DNA from: Micromonospora sp. Llam0
GTDB taxonomy: Bacteria > Actinomycetota > Actinomycetes > Mycobacteriales > Micromonosporaceae
Reading direction: 5' to 3'
Assembly (NCBI RefSeq): GCF_003751085.1
Contig: NZ_RJJY01000001.1
Location: 4,092,001-4,156,000, forward strand
Length of the DNA stretch: 64,000 bases
Shown: one piece after another, positions 54,194 to 63,362 of the stretch
Numbering within the stretch: position 1 is the first letter of the stretch
Layout of the letters: each line of letters begins with the position of its first letter
Translations under genes and position numbers: made by a program
The notes under the pieces: generated by a model
Told to the model about the DNA's origin: nothing
The model's database searches: none
What the model saw: the letters and a program-made list of their open reading frames with translations, nothing else

Positions 54194-54805
54194 TCATTGC
54201 CCCGAAGATTCCGTCTCGTACAGCCGACGTTTGGCGATGTACTGCACCACCCCGTCCGGCACGAGATACCACAGCGGCTTGCCGGCAGCCACCCGCGCCC
54301 GGCACTCGGTCGACGAGATCGCCATCGCCGGCACCTCGACCAGGGACACCGTGTCGGCCGGCAGGTGTGCGTCGGACAACTCGAACCCCGGCCGGGTCAC
54401 CCCGATGAAGTGGGCCAACTCGAACATCGCATCCGTGTCCTTCCAGGACAGGATCTTCTCCAGGGCATCCGCGCCGGTGATGAAGAACAGTTGCGCCTTC
54501 GGCCCGTACACCGAGTGCAGGTCGCGCAACGTGTCGACGGTGTACGTCGGGCCGGGCCGGTCGATGTCCGCCCGGCTCACCTGGAACGTCGGGTTCGACG
54601 CGGTCGCGATCACGGTCATCAGGTACCGGTCCTCGGCCGGGGTAACCGTCAGCCCGGCCTTCTCCCACGGATCCCCGGTCGGCACGAAGACCACCTCGTC
54701 GAGCGCGAAGCGCTCGGCCACCTCGCTCGCCGCGACCAGGTGACCCTGGTGGATCGGATCGAAGGTGCCGCCCATGATGCCGACCCGACGGATGCCATCG
54801 TCCAT
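54194..54805 (-). CDS. nadD: Nicotinate-nucleotide adenylyltransferase
   Basis: 203 aa. [20 protein letters not shown] (nucleotidyltransferase HxGH), [20 protein letters not shown] and [14 protein letters not shown] (ISST RxR) are NadD features. Makes deamido-NAD from nicotinate mononucleotide and ATP. Confidence 0.96.
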   Translation of the reverse strand: MDDGIRRVGIMGGTFDPIHQGHLVAASEVAERFALDEVVFVPTGDPWEKAGLTVTPAEDRYLMTVIATASNPTFQVSRADIDRPGPTYTVDTLRDLHSVYGPKAQLFFITGADALEKILSWKDTDAMFELAHFIGVTRPGFELSDAHLPADTVSLVEVPAMAISSTECRARVAAGKPLWYLVPDGVVQYIAKRRLYETESSGQ

Positions 54806-54890
54806 CGACGAATCGTATGCCGATGATCTACCCAGCCGGGCTGTCGCGTGGCGTAGGCAACACTATCGGGTGCCTGCTCCCGCTTTGTAC

Positions 54891-54940
54891 CTACGGCGAT
54901 TCCTAGCTACGGCGATCCCTAGAGCTACGGCGATCCCCGC
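54891..54940. repeat. Three tandem CTACGGCGAT repeats
   Basis: CTACGGCGATTCCTAG (54891-54906), CTACGGCGATCCCTAGAG (54907-54924), CTACGGCGATCCCCGC (54925-54940), between the nadD start and the aminopeptidase stop. Could be binding sites or a simple expansion. Confidence 0.8.
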
Positions 54941-57487
54941 CTACGCCGGTCCGGCTCCGGCTGGGTACCGACGCCGCGCGGTCAACGCCCGGTCCAGTTC
55001 ATCGGTGGCGTCGGTGACCACCCGGCGCAGCCCGGCGGTGAGATCGTCGCGGGCGAGCATCGCGGTCGCCGCCGCCCGGGTCCGCTCGTTCACCGCGAAC
55101 TGCGGAAAGGCCGACTCCGCCACCCGGTCGGCGAGCCACGCCACGCGCCGCCGGGTCGCCGCCGGCAGATCGGCGAAGTACCGGTCGACGTACGGCGCCG
55201 TCAGCTCGGTCTGTTCCGGCTGCCAGAACCCTTCGGCGTACGCCTCGACGAGACGGTTGGACAGGCTGGTGTCGGTGACGATCGCCTGCCAGGCACGCTC
55301 CTTGCCGGCCGGGTCCGGCAGCGCCGCACGGCACTTCGTGGCCCACTGCTCTCCGGCCGCGCTGCGGTCCCGGTCGGCCTCGTCGTCGATCTCGGTCGCG
55401 CCGACGCCGCCGCACGCCGCCAGCCGGTAGAGCAGCAACCAGCGCAGGTCGGCGTCAATCGTCAGCCCGGCGGGCACCACCCGCCCCGTCAGCCACCCCC
55501 GCAACCAGTCCACGTCCCCGCTGGCGGTGATCGCCCCCCGGGCGGCGGCCAACTGGACCGATGTGCCGGGCCCGGCCGCGGCCAGCAGCCGGGTGCAGGC
55601 GGCACCGAGCCGGGACCGCAGCACCGGACGGTCCACCGGGTGCGCGTACCGGTCGATCACCGACCGGCTCAGCCGCAGCACGTCCTCGACGACCACCACC
55701 ACCGTCTCGGCCGGCAGGGCCAGCTCGATCAGCGCCGCCAACTCGGCCACCGGCTGCTGCGCGTCACGTACCGCGTCCAGGGTCGCCGTCCACGACACCG
55801 CCCGGGCCAACGGATCGGTCATCCCGGGCAGCATCGCCGGCAGCGCGGCCGCCGACGCCGAGTCGAACCGCACCTTGGCGTACGTGAGGTCACCGTCGTT
55901 GACCAGCAGCAGGTCGGCCGCCGGCTCACCGACCAGCGCCGGTACCAGGGTCCGTCCGCCGTCGACATCCGGGGCCAGGTCCACCGCCAGCCGGCACCGC
56001 CGCACCGACACCCGCCGGTCCCCGGTCACCTCAGCGTCGAACAACCCCAGTCCGATCCGGTGCGGACGCAGTACCGGATAGCGCTGCGGTGCGGTCTGCA
56101 CCAGGGCGACCTCCCGGTAGCGACCGGTCTCGTCGACGGTCGTCTCGGCCCGGATCGTGTTCACCTGCGCCTGCCGCAGCCACCGCGTCGCCCAGCCGGA
56201 CAGGTCACGGCCACTCGCCGCAGTCAACGCGTCGAGCAGGTCGGCCAGCGTGGCGTTGCCGAACCGGTGGGCGGCGAAATGTGCCCGCAGCCCGGCCAGG
56301 AACGGCTCGTCGCCCAGCCAGGCCACCAACTGGCGCAGCACCGACGCGCCCTTGGCGTACGAGATGCCGTCGAAGTTGAGCAACGCCCGCTCGGCGTCGG
56401 CTACCTCCTCCGGCGCCACCGGATGGGTCGACGGGCGCTGGTCCGCGGCGTACCCCCAGGATTTGTAGAGGATGCCGAAAGTCGTCCAGGCGTCGGTGAA
56501 CCGGGTCGCCTCGGCGGTCACCCGCACCCCGAGGTACTCGGCGAACGACTCGTTGAGCCACAGGTCGTCCCACCACCGCATGGTCACCAGGTCGCCGAAC
56601 CACATGTGGGCCATCTCGTGGGCGATGGTGGTGGCCCGCCGCTCGCGTTCGCTGTCGGTGACCGCCGACCGGAAGATGTGGTCGTCGCGGAAGGTCACCA
56701 GGCCCGGGTTCTCCATCGCGCCGGCGTTGAACTCGGGCACGAACGCCTGACCGTAGCCGCCGAACGGGTACCGCACCTCGAACAGCTCGTGGAAGCGGTC
56801 CAGGCACTGCCGGGTGATCGTGAAGATCTCCTCGGCGTCGGCGTCCAGGTACGCGGCGAGCGAACGCCGGCAGTACAGCGACAGCGGGACGCCGTCGTGC
56901 TCGGCGTGGCGGGCGTGGTACGGCCCGGCGATCAGGGTCACGAGGTACGTCGCCAGCGGCGCCGTCGGCGCGAACGCCCACCGCCCGTCCACCGGCGCGC
57001 CGACCGGCTGGCCGTTGCCGGCCACCGTCCACTCCGGCGGCGCGGTGACCCGTAGCCGGACCGGTGCCTTCAGGTCGGGCTGGTCGAAGCAGGCGAAGAT
57101 GCGTGGCGCGTCGTCCAGGAACGACATGGCATACAGGTACGTCTCACCGTCGGCCGGGTCGACGAACCGGTGCAGCCCTTGCCCAGAGTTGGAGTACGCC
57201 ATCCGCGCCTCGACGGTCAGCGTGTTACGCGCGGCGAGCCCGGTCAGTGGCACCCGGTTGTCGTCGAGACTCGCCGGATCGAGGTCGACATCGTTGAGCC
57301 GTACCCGGGTCAGCTTCGCCGCAGCGACCTCGACGAAGGTCGCTGCTCCCGGCGCGGCCCGGAACTCGATCACGCTGGTCGAGCCGAACTCGGTGGCACC
57401 GATGGTCAGGTCGAGGTCGATCGTGTACGACTCGACGGTGATCGTCGCGGCGCGCTCGGCCGCCTCGGCGCGGGTCAGGCTCGGCAT
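54941..57487 (-). CDS. pepN: Aminopeptidase N (M1 family)
   Basis: 848 aa from ATG 57487 (GGATGG upstream). GAMENPG exopeptidase motif, HEMAHMWFGDLVTMRWWDDL, followed by WLNESFAEY (HEXXH-18-E zinc site), and C-terminal ERAP1-like helices. Cytosolic zinc metallopeptidase removing N-terminal residues. Confidence 0.95.
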   Translation of the reverse strand: MPSLTRAEAAERAATITVESYTIDLDLTIGATEFGSTSVIEFRAAPGAATFVEVAAAKLTRVRLNDVDLDPASLDDNRVPLTGLAARNTLTVEARMAYSNSGQGLHRFVDPADGETYLYAMSFLDDAPRIFACFDQPDLKAPVRLRVTAPPEWTVAGNGQPVGAPVDGRWAFAPTAPLATYLVTLIAGPYHARHAEHDGVPLSLYCRRSLAAYLDADAEEIFTITRQCLDRFHELFEVRYPFGGYGQAFVPEFNAGAMENPGLVTFRDDHIFRSAVTDSERERRATTIAHEMAHMWFGDLVTMRWWDDLWLNESFAEYLGVRVTAEATRFTDAWTTFGILYKSWGYAADQRPSTHPVAPEEVADAERALLNFDGISYAKGASVLRQLVAWLGDEPFLAGLRAHFAAHRFGNATLADLLDALTAASGRDLSGWATRWLRQAQVNTIRAETTVDETGRYREVALVQTAPQRYPVLRPHRIGLGLFDAEVTGDRRVSVRRCRLAVDLAPDVDGGRTLVPALVGEPAADLLLVNDGDLTYAKVRFDSASAAALPAMLPGMTDPLARAVSWTATLDAVRDAQQPVAELAALIELALPAETVVVVVEDVLRLSRSVIDRYAHPVDRPVLRSRLGAACTRLLAAAGPGTSVQLAAARGAITASGDVDWLRGWLTGRVVPAGLTIDADLRWLLLYRLAACGGVGATEIDDEADRDRSAAGEQWATKCRAALPDPAGKERAWQAIVTDTSLSNRLVEAYAEGFWQPEQTELTAPYVDRYFADLPAATRRRVAWLADRVAESAFPQFAVNERTRAAATAMLARDDLTAGLRRVVTDATDELDRALTARRRYPAGAGPA

Positions 57488-57598
57488 CCGACCATCCTGC
57501 CGCACATGTCGGAGGCGGCGGGCGTTAGCCTGTGCCGGTAACCGGGCGTGTACCGCCCGACATCACCCACATGTGTTTCAGTGCAGAAGGAGTCGACG

Positions 57599-57817
57599 AT
57601 GGCGCAGCACCCCAAGGGCGATTTCGACCTGTCGCGGGCGGTGTGGCAGCGGGCCGAGGGCGACGCGTCCGAGGGCGCGGTCGAGATCGCGTTCGTCGAC
57701 GATCTGATCGGGATGCGCAACTCGGCCGAGCCCGACGGCCCGGTCCTGGTCTTCACCCAGGCCGAGTGGGACGCGTTCGTCGCCGGCGCCCAGGACGGCG
57801 AGTTCGACCTGGACTGA
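57599..57817 (+). CDS. DUF397 protein, orphan
   Basis: 72 aa, GAAGGAG six bases before the ATG. GDFDLSRAVWQRAEG, VEIAFVDDLIGMRNSAEPDG, and PVLVFTQAEWDAFVAGAQDG are typical of DUF397. Such proteins normally follow an XRE/DUF5753 regulator; none is adjacent. Role thought to be regulatory partner. Confidence 0.88.
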   Translation: MAQHPKGDFDLSRAVWQRAEGDASEGAVEIAFVDDLIGMRNSAEPDGPVLVFTQAEWDAFVAGAQDGEFDLD

Positions 57818-57882
57818 CTCGGCGATCACGGCGGCCCGGGTCAGCACGACCTAACCACTCGGCTAGCCGGAGGTGCGTGACA

Positions 57883-58071
57883 GTGGACAACACAGAGCTG
57901 GTCAAGGCCCAGGCGTGGTCGGCGTTCCTCGACGCACTCCCCGGCCGTGATCTGGTAGCCAGGACCGATGAGAGCCATGATCAGTTGATGAAAATGCGGT
58001 GTGCGGCCGGCGTGTCGCCCGATTTTTCGTCAACTGATCATGGGGTGCGCACGTACGCGCACGCCGGCTAG
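57883..58071 (+). CDS. Short reading frame crossing the inverted repeat
   Basis: 62 aa from GTG 57883 with GGAGG nine bases upstream. MDNTELVKAQAWSAFLDALP looks protein-like; from DESHDQLMK on, the sequence is the inverted repeat 57975-58043 and is probably junk. Perhaps a gene cut off by insertion of the repeat element. Confidence 0.4.
   Translation: MDNTELVKAQAWSAFLDALPGRDLVARTDESHDQLMKMRCAAGVSPDFSSTDHGVRTYAHAG
57975..58043. repeat. 20-bp inverted repeat element
   Basis: CCATGATCAGTTGATGAAAA (57975-57994) and its near-complement 58024-58043 (19 of 20 pairs), 29-nt GC-rich spacer. AT-richer than its surroundings. Candidate repetitive extragenic element, miniature mobile element or terminator. 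Confidence 0.8.
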
Positions 58072-58098
58072 TACCGGTACGTACGCGCACATGCGCGT
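58045..58098. other. Alternating purine-pyrimidine tracts
   Basis: 58045-58064 (20 bases) and 58077-58098 (22 bases) alternate strictly purine/pyrimidine and share GTACGCGCAC. Such tracts favour Z-DNA under negative supercoiling. They lie directly right of the 20-bp inverted repeat and before the convergent oxidoreductase stop. Confidence 0.7.
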
Positions 58099-58135
58099 TG
58101 CCGCCAGGCGCTGAGCGATCCGTGACCGGCAGCGG

Positions 58136-59146
58136 TCAGTCGGCGCAGCGCAGGACGGCTTGGCCGCGTACCTCGCCAGCGGTGACGTAGCGGATCGCCT
58201 CGGCCGCCTGTGCCAGCGGGAACGTCCGGTCCAGTACCGGTCGGACCGTCCCCGACTCGATCATCCCGGTGATGGTGACCAGGTCGTCGTGGCTGTCCTT
58301 GTGAATCACGGGCCGGGTCCTGAGCCGGTGCAGCGGCGCGAGCGCCATGCCGCGCAGCCACCGGTCGGTGCCCATGAACCACCGTCCGCCGGTGCCGCCG
58401 ACGTAGGCGACGGTGCCGCCGGGGACCAGCACGCGGGCGACCTCGGCCAGCGACGGGTTGCCGTACAGGTCGATCAGCACGTCGAAACGACGGCCGAGGT
58501 CGCCCAACGGGGTCACGGTGTAGTCGACCACCTCGTCGGCGCCGAGCCCGGCGACCAGGTCCATCTTGCTGGTCCGGCACATGCCGGTGACGTGGGCGCC
58601 GTACGCCTTGGCGAACTGGACCGCGTAGGTCCCGACCCCGCCGGACGCCCCGGTGATCAGCACCCGACGGGCCGGTCCACCGGCTGGCCGAGGGTCCCCG
58701 GTGTCGGCGGCCAGCAGACCGGCTCCGTCGCGGACCGCCTGCAGGGCGGTGAACGCGGCGATCGGCACCGCCGCCGCCTGCTCCAGGGTGAGGGTGGCCG
58801 GGATCGGGGCCAACTGCTTCTCCGGCACCACCGTGTACTCGGCGAAGGTGCCGGCGGCCCAGCCGTACACCTGGTCGCCCGGTCGCAGGGTGGTCACCGC
58901 CGCGCCGGCTTCGACGACGGTGCCGGCGAGGTCGTAGCCAGGGATCCGGGACCTCGGCCGACGCCAGCCGGTGATCGGCCGGGCAACGTACGGCAGCCCT
59001 CGAACGAGGTGCCAGTCGGTGCCGCTGACCGGCGTGGCATGCACGCGGACCAGCACGTCGTGCTCCCCCGGCACCGGCCGGTCGACGTCGCGCAGGACCA
59101 TCACCTTCTCCGGTGGGCCGTACGCGTCCTGGGTGATCGCTCGCAT
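58136..59146 (-). CDS. Zinc-type alcohol dehydrogenase superfamily oxidoreductase (quinone-reductase-like)
   Basis: 336 aa from ATG 59146 (GGAGGA upstream). MDR fold: DVLVRVHATPVSGTDWHLVR, GYDLAGTVVEAGAAV, ITGASGGVGTYAVQFAKAYG (NADPH Rossmann; GGVGxxA). No structural-zinc cysteines, so a zinc-independent NADPH reductase. Follows a small XRE gene by 29 nt and may be regulated with it. Confidence 0.88.
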   Translation of the reverse strand: MRAITQDAYGPPEKVMVLRDVDRPVPGEHDVLVRVHATPVSGTDWHLVRGLPYVARPITGWRRPRSRIPGYDLAGTVVEAGAAVTTLRPGDQVYGWAAGTFAEYTVVPEKQLAPIPATLTLEQAAAVPIAAFTALQAVRDGAGLLAADTGDPRPAGGPARRVLITGASGGVGTYAVQFAKAYGAHVTGMCRTSKMDLVAGLGADEVVDYTVTPLGDLGRRFDVLIDLYGNPSLAEVARVLVPGGTVAYVGGTGGRWFMGTDRWLRGMALAPLHRLRTRPVIHKDSHDDLVTITGMIESGTVRPVLDRTFPLAQAAEAIRYVTAGEVRGQAVLRCAD

Positions 59147-59175
59147 CGTCGGTTCCTCCCGGGTCGAGGGGTGGG

Positions 59176-59403
59176 TCACGCCGGCTCGTCGCCGGCGTAC
59201 TGGAACACGTCGTCGAGCGGGACCCGGAAGACCCGGGCGATCTGGAACGCCATCTCCAACGACGGCGAGTACTTCCCCTGCTCGATGGCGATGACGGTCT
59301 GTCGGGTCACGCCGAGCCGTTTGGCGAGCTCGGCCTGGGTCATCTCCCCGTTGGCAAAGCGCAGGGCCCGGATCGAGTTGGTCACCCTGGTCGGTCTGCC
59401 CAC
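59176..59403 (-). CDS. Small XRE-family repressor
   Basis: 75 aa, GTG start. A whole-length HTH_3: MTQAELAKRLGVTRQTVIAI, EQGKYSPSLEMAFQIARVF, RVPLDDVFQYAGDEPA. Three bases behind the membrane gene stop; a membrane-protein-plus-XRE pair of this sort is common and often autoregulated. Confidence 0.9.
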   Translation of the reverse strand: MGRPTRVTNSIRALRFANGEMTQAELAKRLGVTRQTVIAIEQGKYSPSLEMAFQIARVFRVPLDDVFQYAGDEPA

Positions 59404-59406
59404 GCT

Positions 59407-59826
59407 TCACCACCCCCGGCGGTACGCGACGATCTTGACGATCGCGCCGATCGAGGTGGACACCACGAACACCGCGTAGATGGCGTTGGCGATCCAGAAG
59501 TGGTCGAGCTCGGCCAGGGTCAGCCCGAGCGGCAGCACCATCCCGACCGAGAGGACCAGCCCGGAGACGTAGTCGCCCTGGCGGTTGATGTCCTTGTCTC
59601 GGATGTCGATCTGGTACGTCTCGCTCGGCACCGCGATCTCGACCATGATCCGCAGGACCATCGCCGCGACGATGGCGATGCCGAGCGCCCAGAGCATCGT
59701 CGACACGTACGGCGCTTCGGTCAGCGGTCCGCCGTCGGCTCGGCGCACGAGGGCGACGACGTAGCCCGCGTACGTGCCCAGGGTGGTCACCAGGAACGCC
59801 CAGGTGCCCTTCTCCTCGTACGACAT
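59407..59826 (-). CDS. Four-helix membrane protein paired with XRE regulator
   Basis: 139 aa from ATG 59826 (GGGAG upstream). MSYEEKGTWAFLVTTLGTYAGY, cut to EEKGTWAFLVTTLGTYAGY, followed by three more helices and a polar DIRDKDINRQGDYVSG loop. Resembles YvaD-type DUF2178-like proteins next to XRE genes. Role perhaps membrane signal input. Confidence 0.82.
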   Translation of the reverse strand: MSYEEKGTWAFLVTTLGTYAGYVVALVRRADGGPLTEAPYVSTMLWALGIAIVAAMVLRIMVEIAVPSETYQIDIRDKDINRQGDYVSGLVLSVGMVLPLGLTLAELDHFWIANAIYAVFVVSTSIGAIVKIVAYRRGW

Positions 59827-59851
59827 GACACGCTCCCGATGTAAAGAAAAT

Positions 59852-59891
59852 TTGACATCACCAAGGTAATGGAGACTGGACATGATGTCAA
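59852..59891 (-). promoter_or_regulatory. Promoter and dyad operator of the membrane/XRE pair
   Basis: Reading on the minus strand: TTGACA (59891-59886), 17 bases, TACCTT (59868-59863), a close sigma-70 match rare in this genome. TTGACATCA (59852-59860) and TGATGTCAA (59883-59891) form a 9-bp inverted repeat on either side of the -10, a likely binding site of the XRE protein. Confidence 0.75.
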
Positions 59892-59948
59892 TAATCTTTG
59901 ACACGACCGGGACCCGGAGCGCACCCGGGAGATCAGGACGAACCAGGA

Positions 59949-60353
59949 CTACAGCGCGTCGTCGAGCAGAATCCGCCGCTGGTCGGTCGGCGTCACCAGA
60001 TGTACGCCGAGCAGCCGCACGCCGGCCTGCCCACACACCTGGTACGCGGTGTGGAACCAGAGCCGGTCCGGGTCGCTGACCGCACTCGACCCGGACCGGG
60101 TGAGCACCACCAGCATCGAGCCGTCACCCGCCCGCTCCGCGAGCGCGTTGGCGAAGATCCCGACCGCCTGGGCGCAGTCGTCCGGGTCGAGCCGCGCCGG
60201 CAGGTCGTCGACCGGGCAGTGGACCTGTACGCGGTCCTCCTCGTCGCAGAGAACGAACCGCACCCCGCGCCGCCCCCGCTCCCACCGCTCGATGGCAGCG
60301 GCGAGATGAGCATCGATAGCCTCGGGACTGTCCAGAACCGGCGAATCGCTCAT
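59949..60353 (-). CDS. Hypothetical 134-residue protein
   Basis: ATG 60353, no clear ribosome site. Predicted alpha/beta: VRFVLCDEEDRVQVHCPVDD, LVVLTRSGSSAVSDPDRLWF, GVRLLGVHLVTPTDQRRILL. Resembles a nuclease-inhibitor- or RadC-like small domain with no catalytic motif. Unrecognised. Confidence 0.65.
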   Translation of the reverse strand: MSDSPVLDSPEAIDAHLAAAIERWERGRRGVRFVLCDEEDRVQVHCPVDDLPARLDPDDCAQAVGIFANALAERAGDGSMLVVLTRSGSSAVSDPDRLWFHTAYQVCGQAGVRLLGVHLVTPTDQRRILLDDAL

Positions 60354-60427
60354 GACCCGACATCGTCCACCATTCGCCCGGGTTCGGCCACCCCGTCCGC
60401 GTGGCCGGGCACCATGAGCCAGGACGG

Positions 60428-60889
60428 TCAGGCCGCGGCGACCGGGACCCGCTTCTCGAAGCAGACGCTGTACGGATTACCGACGTACTCGCCGTAGACC
60501 GGGATCCGGGCGTAGCCCGCCGAGGCGTACAGGTGCAGTGCCACCGGCAGGTAGCTGCCGGTCTCCAGCCGGAAGACGGTGTGGCCGGCCGCGTACGCCG
60601 ACTCCTCCAACGCGGTCAGCAGGTGCCGCGCGATCCCCCGGCCCCGGTAGGCCGGCCGTACGTACATCCGTTTGATCTCGGCGGTCTGCGCGTCCAACGC
60701 CTGGACGGCGCCGCAGGCGACCGCCCGCCCGTCCAGCACGCACACCAGGTACCGGGCGTCGTCGTGTACCGGGTACCCGACCGGGTCGACCGGTCGACCG
60801 GCACGTTCCGCCTCAGCCAGCTCGCGCTGCTGGGTCATGATCAGGGCAGCGACCTCCGGGTCGGTAGGCAGACGACGCTCGATCAACAC
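60428..60889 (-). CDS. GNAT-family N-acetyltransferase
   Basis: 153 aa, GTG start without visible ribosome site. EIKRMYVRPAYRGRGIARHL (acetyl-CoA loop RGRGIA), RLETGSYLPVALHLYASAGY, PVYGEYVGNPYSVCFEK. Substrate unknown. Confidence 0.87.
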   Translation of the reverse strand: MLIERRLPTDPEVAALIMTQQRELAEAERAGRPVDPVGYPVHDDARYLVCVLDGRAVACGAVQALDAQTAEIKRMYVRPAYRGRGIARHLLTALEESAYAAGHTVFRLETGSYLPVALHLYASAGYARIPVYGEYVGNPYSVCFEKRVPVAAA

Positions 60890-61003
60890 TCAGTCACGAT
60901 AGACAAAGCGCGTTTCCCGAAGGTTTCGTCCAGTTGGCCGGGATCAGGCCTGATTCCGACAACCCGACGTTCAACTGCCACCAACCCGCTTGGTAACAAC
61001 CAG

Positions 61004-62437
61004 TTACCTCGATACGTCCGAGTCGTCCTCGGCCGGCCGCTGCCGGCGGGCCTTGCGGTCCGCCAGCCGCTGCGCGGCGCTGGCCCGGCTCGACTGCTCC
61101 TCCAGCCGGACATCGGTGCCACGGGAGCTCGGCACGTACTCGACATCGGCGAAGTGGCTCGGCTGCCAGTCGAACTCCCACGAGCCGATCCGCACCAACG
61201 CGCCCGGCTCGGCACCCGCCTTGGCCAACGCGTCCTCCACGCCCAGCCGGGCCAGCCGATCGGCGAGGAAGCCAACCGCCTCGTCGTTGTCGAAGTTGGT
61301 CTGCCGTACCCACCGTTCCGGGCGGGATCCCCGGACCCGGTACCCGCCGTCGGCAGCCGGCTCGACGGTGAATCCGGCGTCGTCGACAGCCGCCGGCCGC
61401 AGCACTATCCGAGTCGGCTCCAGCTCCGGCGCGGCCGCACGGGCGCCGGCGACCAGTTCCGCCAAGGCGTAGGTCAGCTCCCGCAGCCCTTCCCTGGTCG
61501 CCGTACTGACCTCGAACGCCCGCAGCCCGCGCGCCGCCAGGTCGTCGCGGACCAGCTCGGCCATTGCCCTGCCATCCGGTACGTCGATCTTGTTCAGCAC
61601 CACCAGCCGCGGCCGGTCCGCCAGACCGCCGTACGCGGCCAGCTCCGCCTCGATCGCGTCGATGTCGGCCAGCGGGTCCCGCCCAGGTTCCAGGGTCGCC
61701 GTGTCCACCACATGGGCCAGCACGGCGCACCGCTCGATGTGCCGCAGGAACTCCAGACCGAGGCCCTTGCCGGTGGCCGCACCGGGGATGAGCCCGGGTA
61801 CGTCGGCGACGGTGAAGGTGTGTTCGTCGGCCCGGACCACCCCGAGGTTGGGCACCAACGTGGTGAACGGGTAGTCGGCGATCCTCGGCCGGGCCGCCGA
61901 GATCACCGAGATCAGCGACGACTTGCCGGCCGAAGGGAAACCGACCAGGCCCACGTCGGCGACGCTCTTGAGTTCCAGCACGACGTCAAGCTGCTCACCC
62001 GGCTCGCCCAACTCGGCGAAGCCGGGGGCCTTGCGCCGGGCGCTGGCCAACGCCGCGTTGCCCCGGCCGCCCCGGCCGCCCCGGGCGATCTCCAGGCTGG
62101 TGCCGGCGCCGACCAGATCGGCCAGCACCTCGCCGTCGAGACCCTGCACACTCGTCCCGTTCGGCACCTTGAGCACCAGGTCGGCACCTTTGGCGCCGTC
62201 CCGGTTGCCGCCAGCCCCGCCCTTGCCGTTCTCCGCCTTGGCATGCGGCCGGAAGTGGAAGTCGAGCAGGGTGTGCACCTGCGGGTCGACGACCAGGGTG
62301 ACGCTGCCGCCGTGCCCGCCGTTGCCCCCGTCCGGCCCACCGAACGGCTTGAACTTCTCGCGGTGGATCGAGACGCAGCCGTGCCCACCGTTCCCCGCCA
62401 GCACATGCAGTACAACCCGGTCGACGAAGGTCGTCAC
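61004..62437 (-). CDS. obgE: GTPase Obg
   Basis: 477 aa from GTG 62437, GAGAGGAT upstream. Gly-rich Obg fold ([19 protein letters not shown]), G1 [25 protein letters not shown], and the C-terminal OCT domain with an Arg/Asp-rich tail. Essential GTPase of ribosome assembly and stringent response. Confidence 0.96.
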   Translation of the reverse strand: MTTFVDRVVLHVLAGNGGHGCVSIHREKFKPFGGPDGGNGGHGGSVTLVVDPQVHTLLDFHFRPHAKAENGKGGAGGNRDGAKGADLVLKVPNGTSVQGLDGEVLADLVGAGTSLEIARGGRGGRGNAALASARRKAPGFAELGEPGEQLDVVLELKSVADVGLVGFPSAGKSSLISVISAARPRIADYPFTTLVPNLGVVRADEHTFTVADVPGLIPGAATGKGLGLEFLRHIERCAVLAHVVDTATLEPGRDPLADIDAIEAELAAYGGLADRPRLVVLNKIDVPDGRAMAELVRDDLAARGLRAFEVSTATREGLRELTYALAELVAGARAAAPELEPTRIVLRPAAVDDAGFTVEPAADGGYRVRGSRPERWVRQTNFDNDEAVGFLADRLARLGVEDALAKAGAEPGALVRIGSWEFDWQPSHFADVEYVPSSRGTDVRLEEQSSRASAAQRLADRKARRQRPAEDDSDVSR

Positions 62438-62484
62438 GGCCCTATCCTCTCCACTGCCGCCGGAGCGACCGGCGTACACGACAA

Positions 62485-62516
62485 AGCGGGCTGGGACCTC
62501 TGGTCCGCAGCCCGCT
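62485..62516 (-). terminator. Terminator after rpmA
   Basis: AGCGGGCTG (62485-62493) and CAGCCCGCT (62508-62516); read on the minus strand, followed by TTTGT. Separates rplU-rpmA from obgE. Confidence 0.75.
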
Positions 62517-62588
62517 CGTCAGGTTGCTCGACAAGCGTCAGCCAGCAACGCCAGGGCGCCTGCCTGCGGCGGCGCTGTACGGCAGATG

Positions 62589-62846
62589 CTACTGCGTCGC
62601 CGGAACGATGTTGACCGTCTTGCGGCCGCGCTTGGTGCCGAACTGCACCGAGCCGTCGGCCAGCGCGAACAGCGTGTCGTCGCCGCCCCGGCCGACCAGG
62701 TCACCCGGGTGGAACTTGGTGCCGCGCTGACGGATAAGGATCTCGCCGGCGCTGACGACCTGACCACCGAACCGCTTCACGCCGAGACGCTTGGCCTGGG
62801 AGTCACGGCCGTTCCGCGAGCTGGACGCACCCTTTTTGTGAGCCAT
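62589..62846 (-). CDS. rpmA: 50S ribosomal protein L27
   Basis: 85 aa. [61 protein letters not shown]-terminal tail reaches the peptidyl-transferase centre. Nine bases after rplU. Confidence 0.98.
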   Translation of the reverse strand: MAHKKGASSSRNGRDSQAKRLGVKRFGGQVVSAGEILIRQRGTKFHPGDLVGRGGDDTLFALADGSVQFGTKRGRKTVNIVPATQ

Positions 62847-62855
62847 GGCTGGTGC

Positions 62856-63170
62856 CTACTTCCCGTTCGAGATGCCGGTCACCTTGACCTGGGTCAGCGG
62901 CTGACGGTGACCCTGGCGCTTGTGGTAGCCGGTCTTGTTCTTGAACTTGTGGATCCGGATCTTCGGACCCTTGGTCTGCGCGGCGATCTCGCCGGTCACA
63001 GCGACCTGGGCAAGCTTGGTCGCGTCGGTCACCAGGTCGTCGCCATCGACGAGGAGCACCGCGGGAAGCGTCACCGCGTCACCGGGGGCACCGGTGATCT
63101 TCTCGACCTCGATCACGTCGCCCTCGGCGACCTTGTACTGCTTGCCGCCGGTCTTGACGATCGCGTACAT
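62856..63170 (-). CDS. rplU: 50S ribosomal protein L21
   Basis: 104 aa from ATG 63170. [40 protein letters not shown]. Binds 23S rRNA. Leader described at 63297-63351. Confidence 0.97.
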   Translation of the reverse strand: MYAIVKTGGKQYKVAEGDVIEVEKITGAPGDAVTLPAVLLVDGDDLVTDATKLAQVAVTGEIAAQTKGPKIRIHKFKNKTGYHKRQGHRQPLTQVKVTGISNGK

Positions 63171-63296
63171 CGGACGCGGACTCCTGTCGTTTGTCGCTGG
63201 CGGATGGTGTTCGTGGCAGCTCGGCGGACCGTCGGCTACGCCGTGGGGAACGGACGCGGCGGTCACGGACTGAGCAGTCACGGGCACGCGGGAACC

Positions 63297-63351
63297 TGGC
63301 GCACCGGGTGCGCCACCGGCAAGGGTACGCCATGCCGGTGGCAACCCTCAA
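63297..63351 (-). promoter_or_regulatory. rplU-rpmA promoter and leader hairpin
   Basis: Minus-strand TTGAGG (63351-63346), 18 bases, TACCCT (63327-63322). Just after the expected start, TGGCGCAC-CCG-GTGCGCCA (63315-63297) makes a perfect 8-bp hairpin at the 5' end of a 145-nt leader, possibly for autogenous control or mRNA stability. Confidence 0.5.
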
Positions 63352-63362
63352 ATCGACCCCGG

